Shown: positions 1-8,682 of the stretch, piece by piece
Layout: each line of letters starts with the position of its first letter
How positions within the stretch are numbered: the stretch's first letter is position 1
Assembly: GCA_051955985.1 (NCBI GenBank)
Contig: JBQCGD010000170.1
Coordinates: forward strand, 1-64,000
DNA length: 64,000 nucleotides
Direction of reading: 5' to 3'
DNA from: DATKPA01 sp051955985
GTDB taxonomy: Bacteria; Planctomycetota; Phycisphaerae; WQYP01
Notes under the pieces: model-generated
Told to the model about the DNA's origin: nothing
What the model saw: the letters and a program-made list of their open reading frames with translations, nothing else
Databases searched by the model: none
Translations under genes and position numbers: made by a program

Positions 1-62
1 CCCGCCACCACCCGCCGCCACGTCGCTTCCCGCGCCTTGATCCGCTTCGCCGAAATCGCCAT
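1..62 (-). CDS. Possible IS66-type transposase accessory protein (TnpA-like), N-terminus only
   Basis: A reading frame starts with ATG at 62 and runs off the left edge of the window, so only 20 residues are visible. A good Shine-Dalgarno (GGAGG at 72-68) sits five bases upstream, which supports a real start. The visible start (MAISAKRIKAREATWRRVV) resembles the opening of IS66-family accessory proteins, which typically begin with a basic segment and a REAxWR motif before a helix-turn-helix. It lies just inside the point where the neighbouring integrase loses homology, which fits an inserted element. The assignment rests on very few residues; any small DNA-binding protein would fit almost as well. 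Confidence 0.4.
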   Translation of the reverse strand, partial: MAISAKRIKAREATWRRVVA

Positions 63-140
63 GAATACCTCCGTTGCTCAAACGAAGCCATCTTGACGAC
101 GACAGCGATCAAATTGAAGATGTGGTTCGTCGAACGCACA
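1..140. mobile_element. Possible end of an IS66-like insertion sequence
   Basis: The integrase reading frame on the - strand stops looking like an integrase after residues AKVKG. The sequence at the break contains a short perfect palindrome (GTTCGACGAAC, within 125-136) and then a new gene start at 62. I place the element boundary near 140, where the - strand reads TGTGCGTTCG inward. The other end and any target duplication lie outside the window, so this is an inference from the broken gene plus the IS66-like start. Confidence 0.35.
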
Positions 141-1171
141 CCCTTTACTTTAGCCCTTAGGCCGGCGCGTCGCAGCAAACGGTCCCAGCAGTGGGCAACA
201 TAGTCGATGTGGTTGCCAATGCCGTTCGATCCTGCCTTCGTGCGTTGAAGAGGAATCCCGTTCGGCGTCAGAAACACCAAGTCTGCGTATTGCTTCTCGG
301 CAGGTTGAGGTCTGATCTTCAGATACTCATCGAGCCATACCCGTGCCATCGGATGCAACGGGATTAAACGCGCGACCCGGCCTGTCTTACGTCGCCGGTA
401 GTCGAGCAGCATCCCCGACTTGTCGAACAGGCTGAACGAAAGGTGGGCGATGTCGGCGTTGTCCATCGCGCCGCTAAGGGCGAGCCCGATCCATGCCTTC
501 TCCTGAACGTCCGCATGTTCGATGATCGTCCAAAGGTCTTCCGGGGCCCAGGACTTTTCCTGCCGCAGCCGGCGATCGCGGATCGTGGATTGGGGCGGAC
601 GTACAAAGTAGCTTCCGAAATTGGGTTCGCGCGCCAGCAGACCCTCGCGCTTGCAATAGCTGAAGAATCCCCGCACCGTGGCAACGCAACGAGCTAGGCT
701 CGTCGGCGATCGCTTCGCCATCGCCTCTGCGTACACTTGGAAGTGCTCGGGACCGATTTCGGACAGCGTCCAGTCCGCAAACTTCCGTTCCCGAACCTCG
801 AAACGCCCGAATGCAATCAACGTTCGCTGGTAGTCAGCAAGACTCACTCTGGAGATCGGCTTCGGGGTTCCAGTCATGACCCGATGTTCCAGGAATTGGA
901 AGTAGCGGCTGAGGGCCTCGCGAAGCGGAAGATCATCAAGCACCCGCACCGGGGTGGTTAGCGCGACATCGACCTCTTCCTTCAGTTTCGCCCAGCAGGC
1001 CGCTACCTCATCCAACGGCACGGATCGTGCACAGACGAAGCGGGTTTTGCCGCGATACCAGACAGTCCAACCTGATCGAGTAGGCGTGAACGGCTCCAGC
1101 GAACGCTTCACGCGAACTGGCACACGGTAGGGGGGTGGCATCCAATCGAATTCGGCTTTGTAGTCGCGCAT
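141..1171 (-). pseudogene. Truncated tyrosine recombinase / phage-type integrase
   Basis: A - strand frame opens with ATG at 1171, with a weak AGGAA about ten bases upstream, and codes for about 343 residues before homology ends. An N-terminal arm is followed by a SAM-like core-binding domain (about residues 60-160, including SLADYQRTLIAFGRFEV and ARCVATVRGFFSYCKREG). The start of the catalytic domain follows, with the beta-hairpin lysine motif RRRKTGR. The region that should carry the second Arg, His-x-x-Arg and the nucleophilic Tyr is missing: after AKVKG the frame continues into unrelated sequence to the window edge. The first catalytic Arg region (SGAMDNADIAHL) is divergent, as I recall from planctomycete integrases. 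The gene points away from the tRNA-Phe fragment at 1262-1315, the usual arrangement at the end of an integrated island. It is probably inactive. Confidence 0.7.
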
Positions 1172-1261
1172 TGCTCGGTATTCCTGCGGCGCATTATGTT
1201 TTCCATTATGTTTTGCCAGAATACGAGTAAAATGTCTGAAAAACCAGAGGTTTTATACTGA

Positions 1262-1315
1262 TGTAGCAAAGCACTGAAAATCCTTGTGTCGCCGGTTCGA
1301 TTCCGGCTCTGCCCA
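1262..1315 (+). other. 3' fragment of tRNA-Phe(GAA), attachment-site remnant
   Basis: The stretch carries an anticodon loop CTGAAAA followed by the 3' anticodon stem TCCTT. A perfect T-arm follows (stem GCCGG 1291-1295, loop TTCGATT, stem CCGGC 1303-1307), then the 3' acceptor strand TCTGCCC (1308-1314) and discriminator A. No 5' acceptor strand (expected GGGCAGA) exists upstream, and the 5' anticodon stem (AAGCA) mismatches at one position, so this is not a functional tRNA. Together with the adjacent integrase it is best read as the attR copy left by integration into a tRNA-Phe gene. The intact copy should lie at the far left end of the element, outside the window. Confidence 0.75.
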
Positions 1316-1321
1316 CATTCG

Positions 1322-1369
1322 AAAAACCCCTCGAAAATGCGAGAAATCGCCGGGATTCGAGGGGTTTTT
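1322..1369 (+). terminator. Rho-independent terminator behind the tRNA-Phe fragment
   Basis: Perfect 14-base inverted repeat AAAAACCCCTCGAA (1322-1335) and its complement (1356-1369) with a 20-base loop and terminal T run. It directly follows the tRNA 3' fragment, as expected for the original tRNA transcription unit. This suggests that sequence to the right of about 1262 is the native chromosome. Confidence 0.8.
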
Positions 1370-1538
1370 GTTGCGCCCTCTCCGACGTCGCGCCGACGGC
1401 ACAAGCGGTCTCTGTGTACGCCTTTCCCTGACATTGGAATTAGCGTTTCGCCAATTCCTGAGGCATCTGGCGGTCATACACTAGCTGTCGTTTCGGGCGC
1501 GCGGTGAACCGCGGCGAAACCGTTTTCAGGAGTTCGCC

Positions 1539-1781
1539 ATGGACGAGAGATTTGCAGTTCGGACATCGGAGCAGTCAGGGTTGCCTTCCGTTTGGCTTTC
1601 TGATCAGGCAATGTGGGATCTGGCGCAGTACCTGGCCTCGCACGGAACCAGCGTGGAGTGCGGTTATGGTTTCTGCGAAAACGGGTTCGAGGTGAGCTTT
1701 CATGTCGTCGATGAGAACGTGGTAGAGAAACTACTCGACGACTGGCGGCGGTCCAGAAACGGCGTGCATGAGGCGTGGTGA
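1539..1781 (+). CDS. Small hypothetical protein (80 aa)
   Basis: An 80-residue frame with a clear Shine-Dalgarno (CAGGAG, about six bases before the ATG). The protein is acidic, has no signal peptide or membrane segment and reads like a compact alpha/beta domain, with WLSDQAMWDLAQYL in the first half and VSFHVVDENVVEKLLDDW near the end. I do not recognise the family. It stands alone between the tRNA remnant and the histidine kinase. The ribosome-binding site and protein-like composition support a real gene, but no function can be given. Confidence 0.55.
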   Translation: MDERFAVRTSEQSGLPSVWLSDQAMWDLAQYLASHGTSVECGYGFCENGFEVSFHVVDENVVEKLLDDWRRSRNGVHEAW

Positions 1782-2054
1782 GCACTCCGACTCGCTGGAG
1801 GGGTGGGAGAGGGAAGCGATTTGGACCGGCAAGGGATCGGTGGGCGACGGGGTGCAGTGCTAAAGTGCGCCAACGTGATGGGGAGACGTGCTTTACGGCG
1901 TGCTGGCCCGGGGAAAAGGTGCTGCGCTAAATTTTCCATCCTATTGCTGAGGGGGCGGCGGGGTAGAATAGCGAGCAGGTGAAGGCGGTTCACTTTCATG
2001 TCCCGGCGTTGTGAACCGTTTCCCGAAGAAGGTGGCATGGTGGAGGGGCTGTTG

Positions 2055-3335
2055 ATGACTCTTCGTCGCAGTAAGCACGGCCGACGCCGCCAAGGAATTG
2101 CGGACCGGGGTGTTCGCGAGGAAGGGCACTCTCTTTCAAAGAAGACCACGCGAACGCCGCTTCCGGCGCGAGAGGCGCGGCGGCTGTTGAAGGAACTTAC
2201 AGATCATCAAATTGAACTGGAGTTGCAGCACGACGAGTTGCTGCGGGCGAGATCAGAAGTGGAAGCGGCGCTGGAGCGCTATGCCGATTTGTTTGATTCT
2301 GCGCCGCTCGCCTATTTCATTGTGGAGCGCAATGGGGTCATACGCGAGGCAAACCGCGCGGCGGGCGAACTGCTCGGGCTGGATCGGCGGCAGATCCTGA
2401 ACAGGCGGCTGGATTCGTTCATCGCAAGTGAAAGCAAGTTCAAGGTGACGGAGATCCTTTGGCGTGTATGTCACGGCGAGGAGAAAGCATCGTGTGAACT
2501 GATGCTGGGCACCAAAGCGCGGCGGAATGCGTGGGTGTGGATGGAGGCGGCATTTTCCGCGGCTCGCCGGGAATGCCGGGTGGCCATCCTGGAAACGACG
2601 GCGCGGAAACAAGCGGAAGAGAGCAAGCGGATGTATGAACGCAAGCTTCGCTCGCTGGCGCATCAATTGATGCACACCGAGGAACATGAACGCCGGAAGC
2701 TGGCCAACGATCTGCATGACGGGCTGGGGCAGATGCTGTCGCTGATATGCCTGAAATTGCGCGACATCGAGGAGGGGGAGAATCGGGCAGTGCTACACCA
2801 GCAGTTGAAGGAGCTCACGGCGCTGGCGGAGCGTGCGGCACATGACACACATCTATTGACGTTCAGCCTGTTTCCTCCGCTGCTGCAGGAGCCGGGGTTG
2901 GTGCCGGCGGCGCGGTGGCTTGCTGCAGAAATGAAACGGGGATACGGCTTAAGGGTGAATGTGGAGGATGACGGGAAGCTTCTGTACCTGGCCGACATGG
3001 TCAAGGTGGTGCTGTTCCGCTGCATGCGGGAACTCCTGATCAACGTGGCGAAGCATGCCCGGGCGGAGAAGGCGAGGATCAAATTGTCGAAGGAAGACGG
3101 CTCTGCGTGCCTGCGTGTCATCGATAACGGGGTGGGGTTTGCGAAGAGATCGGCAGAAGAGAGAGGGGCAGACGAACTGGCGAGGAATGGATTTGGCCTG
3201 TTCAGCATCCGGGAGCGCCTGGAACATCTTGGGGGGCGACTGGAGGTTCAATCGGAGACTCGAGCAGGGAGCTGCGTGGAGGTACGAATTCCCCTGAAGT
3301 GTGAAGGGTCGAGGGAACCGGAGGCTGGCCGATGA
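2055..3335 (+). CDS. PAS-domain sensor histidine kinase (NarL/LuxR-type system)
   Basis: Cytoplasmic sensor kinase. I choose ATG 2055 because GGAGGGG lies seven bases upstream; an in-frame ATG at 1998 is possible. From 2055 it has 426 residues. Order: a coiled coil (about 40-75), a PAS domain (about 75-185, with DLFDSAPLAYFIVERNGVI), then a HisKA_3 dimerisation domain with the phospho-acceptor His in ERRKLANDLHDGLGQ (His221). A HATPase_c domain follows, with N-box RELLINVAKHARA, G1 DNGVGF and a G2 region GFGLFSIRERLEHLGG. There are no membrane segments, so the signal is probably internal. Its stop overlaps the next ATG (ATGA), so it is translationally coupled to the response regulator, its likely partner. 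A TAGAAT box lies upstream, but no convincing -35. Confidence 0.9.
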   Translation: MTLRRSKHGRRRQGIADRGVREEGHSLSKKTTRTPLPAREARRLLKELTDHQIELELQHDELLRARSEVEAALERYADLFDSAPLAYFIVERNGVIREANRAAGELLGLDRRQILNRRLDSFIASESKFKVTEILWRVCHGEEKASCELMLGTKARRNAWVWMEAAFSAARRECRVAILETTARKQAEESKRMYERKLRSLAHQLMHTEEHERRKLANDLHDGLGQMLSLICLKLRDIEEGENRAVLHQQLKELTALAERAAHDTHLLTFSLFPPLLQEPGLVPAARWLAAEMKRGYGLRVNVEDDGKLLYLADMVKVVLFRCMRELLINVAKHARAEKARIKLSKEDGSACLRVIDNGVGFAKRSAEERGADELARNGFGLFSIRERLEHLGGRLEVQSETRAGSCVEVRIPLKCEGSREPEAGR

Positions 3336-3988
3336 CTAAGACATTCCTGCTGGCCGATGATCATGCGATTGTACGGAGAGGGCTTCGGGCCATTATCGAG
3401 TCAGAGTCGGATTTGAGAGTGGTTGGAGAAGCACGCACAGGCCGGGAAGCGGTCGCGATGGCGGCGCAACTTTGCCCAGACGTGGTGGTCATGGACATCA
3501 GCATGCCGGACCTGAATGGTGTGGAGGCGACGCGTCGCATCATCACAGCGGATCACAAGGTGCATGTAGTGGCCCTATCGATGTACGTTGACCAGCAATA
3601 TGTGACGGAGGTGATGAAGGCGGGGGCGATGGCCTATGTTGTGAAATCGGGGACGGCGGGAGAGTTGTTGCAGGCGGTGCGGGCGGTTCTGGCGGGACGG
3701 CGGTACTTTTCGCCGCAGGTGAAGGAAACGTCGCGAGGGGGCGCACGAAGGGATTCCGGGGAAGGGATCGGCACGGTCAACGACCTCACTTCGCGGGAGC
3801 GGGAGGTGCTTCAACTGGTTGCGGAAGGCGCGACGACTCGGGCGATTGCGAAGGGGCTGGGGATATCGGAGTGCACGGTGAATGTGCACCGAAGAAATAT
3901 CAAACGCAAACTGCGTCTGTGCAATGTGGCGGCGCTTACGCGGTGTGCGATCCGGGGAGGGCTTACGAGGATTGAGGGTGTGGAATAG
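3332..3988 (+). CDS. LuxR/NarL-family response regulator
   Basis: 218 residues: a receiver domain (1-120) with acidic pocket Asp9/Asp10, phospho-acceptor Asp55 (VVVMDISMPD) and conserved Lys105 (YVVKSG), then a C-terminal LuxR-type helix-turn-helix opening with LTSREREVLQLVAEG. The start overlaps the kinase stop (ATGA), so the two form a two-component operon. It should dimerise on phosphorylation and bind DNA. The targets cannot be told from the sequence. Confidence 0.92.
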   Translation: MTKTFLLADDHAIVRRGLRAIIESESDLRVVGEARTGREAVAMAAQLCPDVVVMDISMPDLNGVEATRRIITADHKVHVVALSMYVDQQYVTEVMKAGAMAYVVKSGTAGELLQAVRAVLAGRRYFSPQVKETSRGGARRDSGEGIGTVNDLTSREREVLQLVAEGATTRAIAKGLGISECTVNVHRRNIKRKLRLCNVAALTRCAIRGGLTRIEGVE

Positions 3989-4222
3989 GCCGGCAGGGAT
4001 TCTGGGCGGCGCGGTTCCGATGCATCGGGCACCCTGGAATCAGCGGGAGCGGGGCGTGCGGCTCTTTTTTGAAAAATAATCACTTCTAACAAGGGTAAAT
4101 TTTCCTAACGGCCAATAAAATGCTAGCGGAGCGAGTCTGGTGTTTGGCGCTGTCCCGGGCGATTGGCGGGAGCGCGGCCGCCAACGCATTCCCCATGGGG
4201 AAATTGAGGGGAGCAGTCGAAC

Positions 4223-4927
4223 ATGACGCAGGCAAAGGGAAGAGACGGCGATCGCCGCGCCTCGGCAGTGAAGTCCAACGCTATTCGGTTTCTCGTGGTG
4301 GAAGACCATCCGTTAATGCGACAGGCGATTGTGGATCTGATCAAGCGGGAATGGAATTCAGCGGCGTGCGACGAGGCGGGGGACGAAGTACTGGCGATGC
4401 AGCTGTTCGAGCGAAACCGGCCGCAGCTCGTCACACTGGATCTCTCGCTGGGGGATCGGAACGGGCTGGAGTTCCTGAAGTGGGCTGCGAAAACGGCGCC
4501 CGAGGTGCCGATCCTGGTGCTCTCCATGTATGAGGAAATGTACTACGCCGAGCGCGTGATTCGTGCCGGGGGGCGCGGCTATTTGAACAAGCGTGCGTCG
4601 CCCACCACGATTGTTGCGGCGATGCGGACCGTGCTCAACGGCGACTATTACCTGCATCGTGCAACGGCGAGCCGCATTCTGCAGCATCTCCGGGGCGACG
4701 TCAGCAATCCTGTCAGTTGGGGGATTGAGAAGCTTTCAGACCGGGAGATGGAGACGTTCGAATCGATTGGGGAAGGTCTTGGGAGCCGCGAAATCGCAGA
4801 GCGTCTTTATTTGAGCGTTAAGACGGTGGAAGCATACCGGCAGCGCATCAAGGAGAAGCTTGGCATCAGCACGAGCCCGGAACTGGCGCGCCGGGCGGTG
4901 GAATGGGTGCTGTCCCGGTCTGCGTGA
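4223..4927 (+). CDS. LuxR/NarL-family response regulator (second, no adjacent kinase)
   Basis: 234 residues. A 20-residue polar leader precedes a receiver domain with Asp73 as the predicted phosphorylation site (LVTLDLSLGD), the switch region VLSMYEE and conserved Lys (YLNKR). A LuxR-type HTH follows (LSDREMETFESIGEGLGSREIA, then the recognition helix near VKTVEAYRQRIKEKLG). It has its own upstream region (3989-4222), with GAGGGG about a dozen bases before the ATG. No kinase is adjacent, so it may be driven by the kinase at 2055 or by one encoded elsewhere. Confidence 0.9.
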   Translation: MTQAKGRDGDRRASAVKSNAIRFLVVEDHPLMRQAIVDLIKREWNSAACDEAGDEVLAMQLFERNRPQLVTLDLSLGDRNGLEFLKWAAKTAPEVPILVLSMYEEMYYAERVIRAGGRGYLNKRASPTTIVAAMRTVLNGDYYLHRATASRILQHLRGDVSNPVSWGIEKLSDREMETFESIGEGLGSREIAERLYLSVKTVEAYRQRIKEKLGISTSPELARRAVEWVLSRSA

Positions 4928-4972
4928 AGTGCGCGGGCTCATTCGCGGGGCTGCGTCAGCGACGAGGCCAGT

Positions 4973-6784
4973 TCACAGGCTGCTGATCAGGAGTTCTCGC
5001 TGCAGCAGCAGTTCCTTCGGGAGGTCTCCACCGAGTTTGAGGAAGAAGAGTTCCTGTTCGACGATCTCATTCTTGAGCTCGTCGATGGGGACCTTCTGCA
5101 GCGCCGCAAGTCCTTCGGCGGTGATGCCGAGTCCCTCGAGATTCAGATCGTTCCAGCGCGGCATCCATCCCAACGGCGTTTCAATGGCATGGGCGCGTCC
5201 CTGGCATCGCTTGATGATCCACTCGAGGACGCGCATGTTTTCACCGAAGCCGGGCCACAGGAATGCACCATCAAGCCCTTTTCGGAACCAGTTGACGGAG
5301 AAGATCCGCGGGCACTCGGACATCAAACGCCGCATGCGGATCCAGTGGACGAGGTAGTCGCGAATGTTGTAGCCAATGAACGGCAACATGGCCATGGGGT
5401 CGCGTCGGACGACGCCTTCTTCTCCTGCAGCAGCCGCAGTGGTTTCGGAACCGATGGTGGTGCCCACGTAGACGCCGTGCAGCCAGTTAAACGCCTCGTA
5501 AACGAGGGGGATGGTGGTGCTGCGGCGTCCGCCAAAGATGATGGCGGTAATCGGCACGCCTGCGGGGTCGGATGCGGCTTCATCGAGAGCGGGATTGTTG
5601 GTCATGGGGGCGGTAAACCGGCTGTTGGGATGCGCTGCCTTTCGGCCGCAGTCGGGTGTCCAGATTCTACCGGTCCAGTCGATGCACTCGTTGGGGAGCT
5701 CTTTTGTTTTGCCCTCCCACCAGACATCTCCGTCCGGAAGCAGGGCGACATTTGTGTAGAGAGTGTCGTGCGACATGCTTGCCATCGCATTGGGGTTGGT
5801 TGTGCTGTTGGTGCCGGGGAGCACGCCGAAGTAGCCGTTTTCCGGGTTGATGGCGCGCAACTTCCTGGTGGCGGGATCAACCCACATCCACGCGATGTCG
5901 TCCGCGACGGTGGAGACCTTCCATCCGGCCGCACGGTAAGCGGGCGAGGGGATCAACATGGCGAAATTGGTTTTGCCGCAGGCGGAGGGAAACGCGGCGG
6001 CGACATACGTTTTTTCGCCACCGGGGCTGGTCACGCCGGCGACCAACATATGTTCGGCCATCCAGCCTTCCTGCCGTCCGAGGTAGCTTGCGATGCGGAG
6101 CGCGAGGCATTTTTTACCGAGGAGCGCATTTCCGCCGTAGCCGGAACCGAAGCTCCAGATGGTGTTGTCCAACGGGAAATGGCAAATGTAGCGGCGATCC
6201 GGATCGCAGCTGCCGATGCTGTGGAGGCAGCGTGTAAACTCGAAGTCTTCCTCTTCGGGCCCCAGGGCGGTCCAGGCGATATCTCCCATGCGCGTCATGA
6301 TGCTCATGCTGATGGCGACATAGAGCGAATCGGTGAGCTGCACGCCCACCCGGGCAAGAGGACTGCCGACGGGGCCCATAACGAACGGCACCACGTACAT
6401 TGTGCGGCGTCTCATCGAGCAGCGGAAAAGGGAACTGAGCGTCTGATATGCGTCATGAGAGGACATCCACCTGTTGGTGGGGCCGGCGGCATCCTGGCCG
6501 GGAGTGCAGATGTAGGTGCATTGCTCTGATCGAGCGACATCGTTGGGGTGACTGCGGTGCAGGAAGCAACCGGGAAGTTTCTGCGGATTCAGCGGGAGGA
6601 GTATGTTTTGCTCGACGGCCTCGGCGGTCATGCGTTTGCGTTCGGCATCCGTTCCGTGGCACCAGACGACAGAGGTGGGTTGGCACAATTCGGCCATCGC
6701 TGACACCCACGCGCGCACCGCTTGAGGGGCTCCCCAGCCGGAAACGGGGGGTGTGAGGTCGGATTGAGTGGACATGCTCGTCAT
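4973..6784 (-). CDS. pckG: Phosphoenolpyruvate carboxykinase (GTP)
   Basis: 603 residues, the normal size for GTP-dependent PEPCK. It decarboxylates and phosphorylates oxaloacetate to PEP, the entry step of gluconeogenesis. Visible signatures: the kinase loop FPSACGKTN (about 265-273, with the hyper-reactive Cys269), the metal-binding Asp pair in VADDIAWM (about 293-300), and the GTP-type spacing and length rather than the shorter ATP-type enzyme. Start ATG 6784 has GGGAG about seven bases upstream; a second ATG at 6775 is less favoured. In this window it completes the route from PHB and acetyl-CoA through the glyoxylate shunt to sugars. Confidence 0.95.
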   Translation of the reverse strand: MTSMSTQSDLTPPVSGWGAPQAVRAWVSAMAELCQPTSVVWCHGTDAERKRMTAEAVEQNILLPLNPQKLPGCFLHRSHPNDVARSEQCTYICTPGQDAAGPTNRWMSSHDAYQTLSSLFRCSMRRRTMYVVPFVMGPVGSPLARVGVQLTDSLYVAISMSIMTRMGDIAWTALGPEEEDFEFTRCLHSIGSCDPDRRYICHFPLDNTIWSFGSGYGGNALLGKKCLALRIASYLGRQEGWMAEHMLVAGVTSPGGEKTYVAAAFPSACGKTNFAMLIPSPAYRAAGWKVSTVADDIAWMWVDPATRKLRAINPENGYFGVLPGTNSTTNPNAMASMSHDTLYTNVALLPDGDVWWEGKTKELPNECIDWTGRIWTPDCGRKAAHPNSRFTAPMTNNPALDEAASDPAGVPITAIIFGGRRSTTIPLVYEAFNWLHGVYVGTTIGSETTAAAAGEEGVVRRDPMAMLPFIGYNIRDYLVHWIRMRRLMSECPRIFSVNWFRKGLDGAFLWPGFGENMRVLEWIIKRCQGRAHAIETPLGWMPRWNDLNLEGLGITAEGLAALQKVPIDELKNEIVEQELFFLKLGGDLPKELLLQRELLISSL

Positions 6785-6904
6785 GGATAGCTCCCTTCAA
6801 CATCAAGGCAATGAACAGCCTGCGGGGCAGATCGTGTTAGAGACGGTCGCATGTGCTGTTGAGCTGGTTGTTGCGGCACTCCCGTGAAGTGAACGGCGGC
6901 CGGT

Positions 6905-7594
6905 TCAGCAGCCGCCGTTGCGGCGTGCATCCAAGGACGAGGAGAACGGGTACCTTGCATAAACGGCGGTCGGCGCTGCGCGCCAGAGGGAGGGGGAGGG
7001 ATAAATATCGCCGCGGTAACCGGCGTCATAAATCACGGAAAGTACGGATTCAAAGCTCGGTTCGCTGCCATGGTCATCGACCAGGCGATTGGCGCGGGCT
7101 TCGAGGAAGCTCACGGATGCGGCGGGAAGCCGCCGGGGCTGCTGACGGAGCATTTCGGAAACCATTTTCATGGATGCAGAAAGATCGGTGAGTGTGAGCG
7201 CTTCCTGGGACTCGGGGCGAAGAACGGCGAGCACCTCCAGCGTGTCCATGTCATACTTGAGAACCCGAACTTTGCTGCCTCTCTGGCCAACGTATCGGGC
7301 GTAGGCGGTGATGGCTTCCGCATCCCATTGGCTGGTGCGGGAGAACGCCGCGACCTGGGAGATAATTCCGTGCGAATTGTCGTGGGAATTGACGGCACAG
7401 ATCAGCGAGCGATACCGCCCGGCCATGAGATCATCCAAGAGATGCTGACCCCACATGATGCGGATGTGCTGACACGCATCGGGGGTTTTGCTCGGGTACG
7501 CGTCAGGCACGAGAATGATCCGATCTGCCACGTCTTCCTGCATGAGCTGATCGCCGGCTCCCTGATAAATAGCGGGTCGCGACTGTGTGAGCAT
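6905..7594 (-). CDS. Hypothetical protein (229 aa)
   Basis: A frame with a good Shine-Dalgarno (GGAGA, seven bases before ATG 7594). No signal peptide or membrane helix is visible. The N-terminal half has alternating hydrophobic strands (ADRIILVPDAY, QHIRIMWGQHLLDDLMAGRYRSLICAVN) and a later alpha-rich part. The C-terminal tail is Ser/Arg-rich. I do not recognise the family. It sits between pckG and the SDR on the same strand and could be co-expressed with either. Confidence 0.6.
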   Translation of the reverse strand: MLTQSRPAIYQGAGDQLMQEDVADRIILVPDAYPSKTPDACQHIRIMWGQHLLDDLMAGRYRSLICAVNSHDNSHGIISQVAAFSRTSQWDAEAITAYARYVGQRGSKVRVLKYDMDTLEVLAVLRPESQEALTLTDLSASMKMVSEMLRQQPRRLPAASVSFLEARANRLVDDHGSEPSFESVLSVIYDAGYRGDIYPSPSLWRAAPTAVYARYPFSSSLDARRNGGC

Positions 7595-7675
7595 ACGCGT
7601 CTCTCCTTCGCATTGAATGATGATCCGTTGCGGGGGCTGTGCGTAAAGCCGCGGGGCGACGGCTTGTCACGCGGG

Positions 7676-8494
7676 CTATGCAGACGGGTGCCAGCCGCCG
7701 TCAATCCAGAGCTCGCCGGTCATGGCAGAATTGTGGATCATGAAGACGATGGCCTGGGCGATTTCGTCAGGACGAATGAGCCGGCGAAGTTGGGTGTAGG
7801 GGAGGATCTTGCTTTCAATGTATTGCTGGCCCAGGGCCCGGACCATGGGAGTGTCGGTGAAGCCCGGGTGGATGACGCCGCAGCGGACGCCGTGAAACAT
7901 GGATTCCTTCATGATGGTGCGTGCGGCACCTTCGAGGCCGCTCTTGGTTGCGGCGTAGGCCAATTGCCCCTTGTTGCCCTGGGAGGAGACGGACCCGATG
8001 AAGATCGCCGTTCCCTGCACGTGTTCACCGGGATCCCATTTGGCAATGTTTCGCCGGGCGCGATCGGCGGCGATGCGAGCAACCATTTCCAATGCCCAAT
8101 ACACGGGGGCCACCAGGTTGACCTCCATGACGAGGCGGAAGGTCTCTTCCGGATAAATCTTCAGTTCGCGGGTGGTTTTGTCGATTTGCACGGCCAGAGA
8201 ATCGCGGGTAATGCCCGCGGCGGGCACGACGATGTTGACAAGCACCTTTTGGCTTTCCATTTCGTCGAAGACGCGCCGCCGAAAGACGGCGTCGGTGGTA
8301 TTACCGATGAAGGGGAGCACCAACTGCGGGGGGTTCGGCACATCTTTGACGGCTGCGGCGGTTTCGTTGACGGAGGGGCTGACATCCACCAGCCCAATGG
8401 CTTTCAAGCCGCACCGGGCGAGTTCCAATGAAACCGCTTTGCCGATCCCACTTCCGGCACCGGTAATCAAAGCCGTTGCACCAGCCAATTCCAT
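7676..8494 (-). CDS. Short-chain dehydrogenase/reductase (3-hydroxybutyrate dehydrogenase or ketoreductase-like)
   Basis: 272-residue classical SDR. The Rossmann motif TGAGSGIG (11-18), the NAG-equivalent PAAG and catalytic YAATK (Tyr180, Lys184, with Ser around 168-171) are present. I place the start at ATG 8494, where AAGGAG lies upstream; the frame is open further upstream, but that part looks non-coding. It is divergent from phaR and shares an intergenic region holding TTGTGCA motifs, so PhaR may control it. The PHB setting suggests it handles 3-hydroxybutyrate or an acetoacetyl substrate, but the substrate cannot be read from sequence. The insert around residues 100-115 is longer than in FabG/PhaB. 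Confidence 0.8.
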   Translation of the reverse strand: MELAGATALITGAGSGIGKAVSLELARCGLKAIGLVDVSPSVNETAAAVKDVPNPPQLVLPFIGNTTDAVFRRRVFDEMESQKVLVNIVVPAAGITRDSLAVQIDKTTRELKIYPEETFRLVMEVNLVAPVYWALEMVARIAADRARRNIAKWDPGEHVQGTAIFIGSVSSQGNKGQLAYAATKSGLEGAARTIMKESMFHGVRCGVIHPGFTDTPMVRALGQQYIESKILPYTQLRRLIRPDEIAQAIVFMIHNSAMTGELWIDGGWHPSA

Positions 8495-8633
8495 GGGGGA
8501 CTCCTTTTCAGCATTTCCCGGGGCATTCCGATAGAATTGCGGTTCGACGGTGGAGGGATTCCTCCATTGCGAGGGCGGCCCCCGGGGCGTTATGGACTCA
8601 CGCCGTCTCGCAGTTCCACATTCTAGGCCTTCG

Positions 8634-8663
8634 TTGTGCACTTGTGCAACAAAAATTTTGCAC
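8634..8663. promoter_or_regulatory. Candidate PhaR operator upstream of phaR
   Basis: Two direct copies of TTGTGCA (8634-8640 and 8642-8648) are followed by an inverted TTGCAC (8658-8663), giving the palindrome GTGCAA-N8-TTGCAC. It lies 20-50 bases before the phaR ATG. The same words recur at 9301-9329 before the phasin gene, the two places where the PHB repressor is known to act in other bacteria (autoregulation and phaP repression). The link to PhaR is an inference. Confidence 0.55.
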
Positions 8664-8682
8664 TTGCATCATAGGAGAGGAA

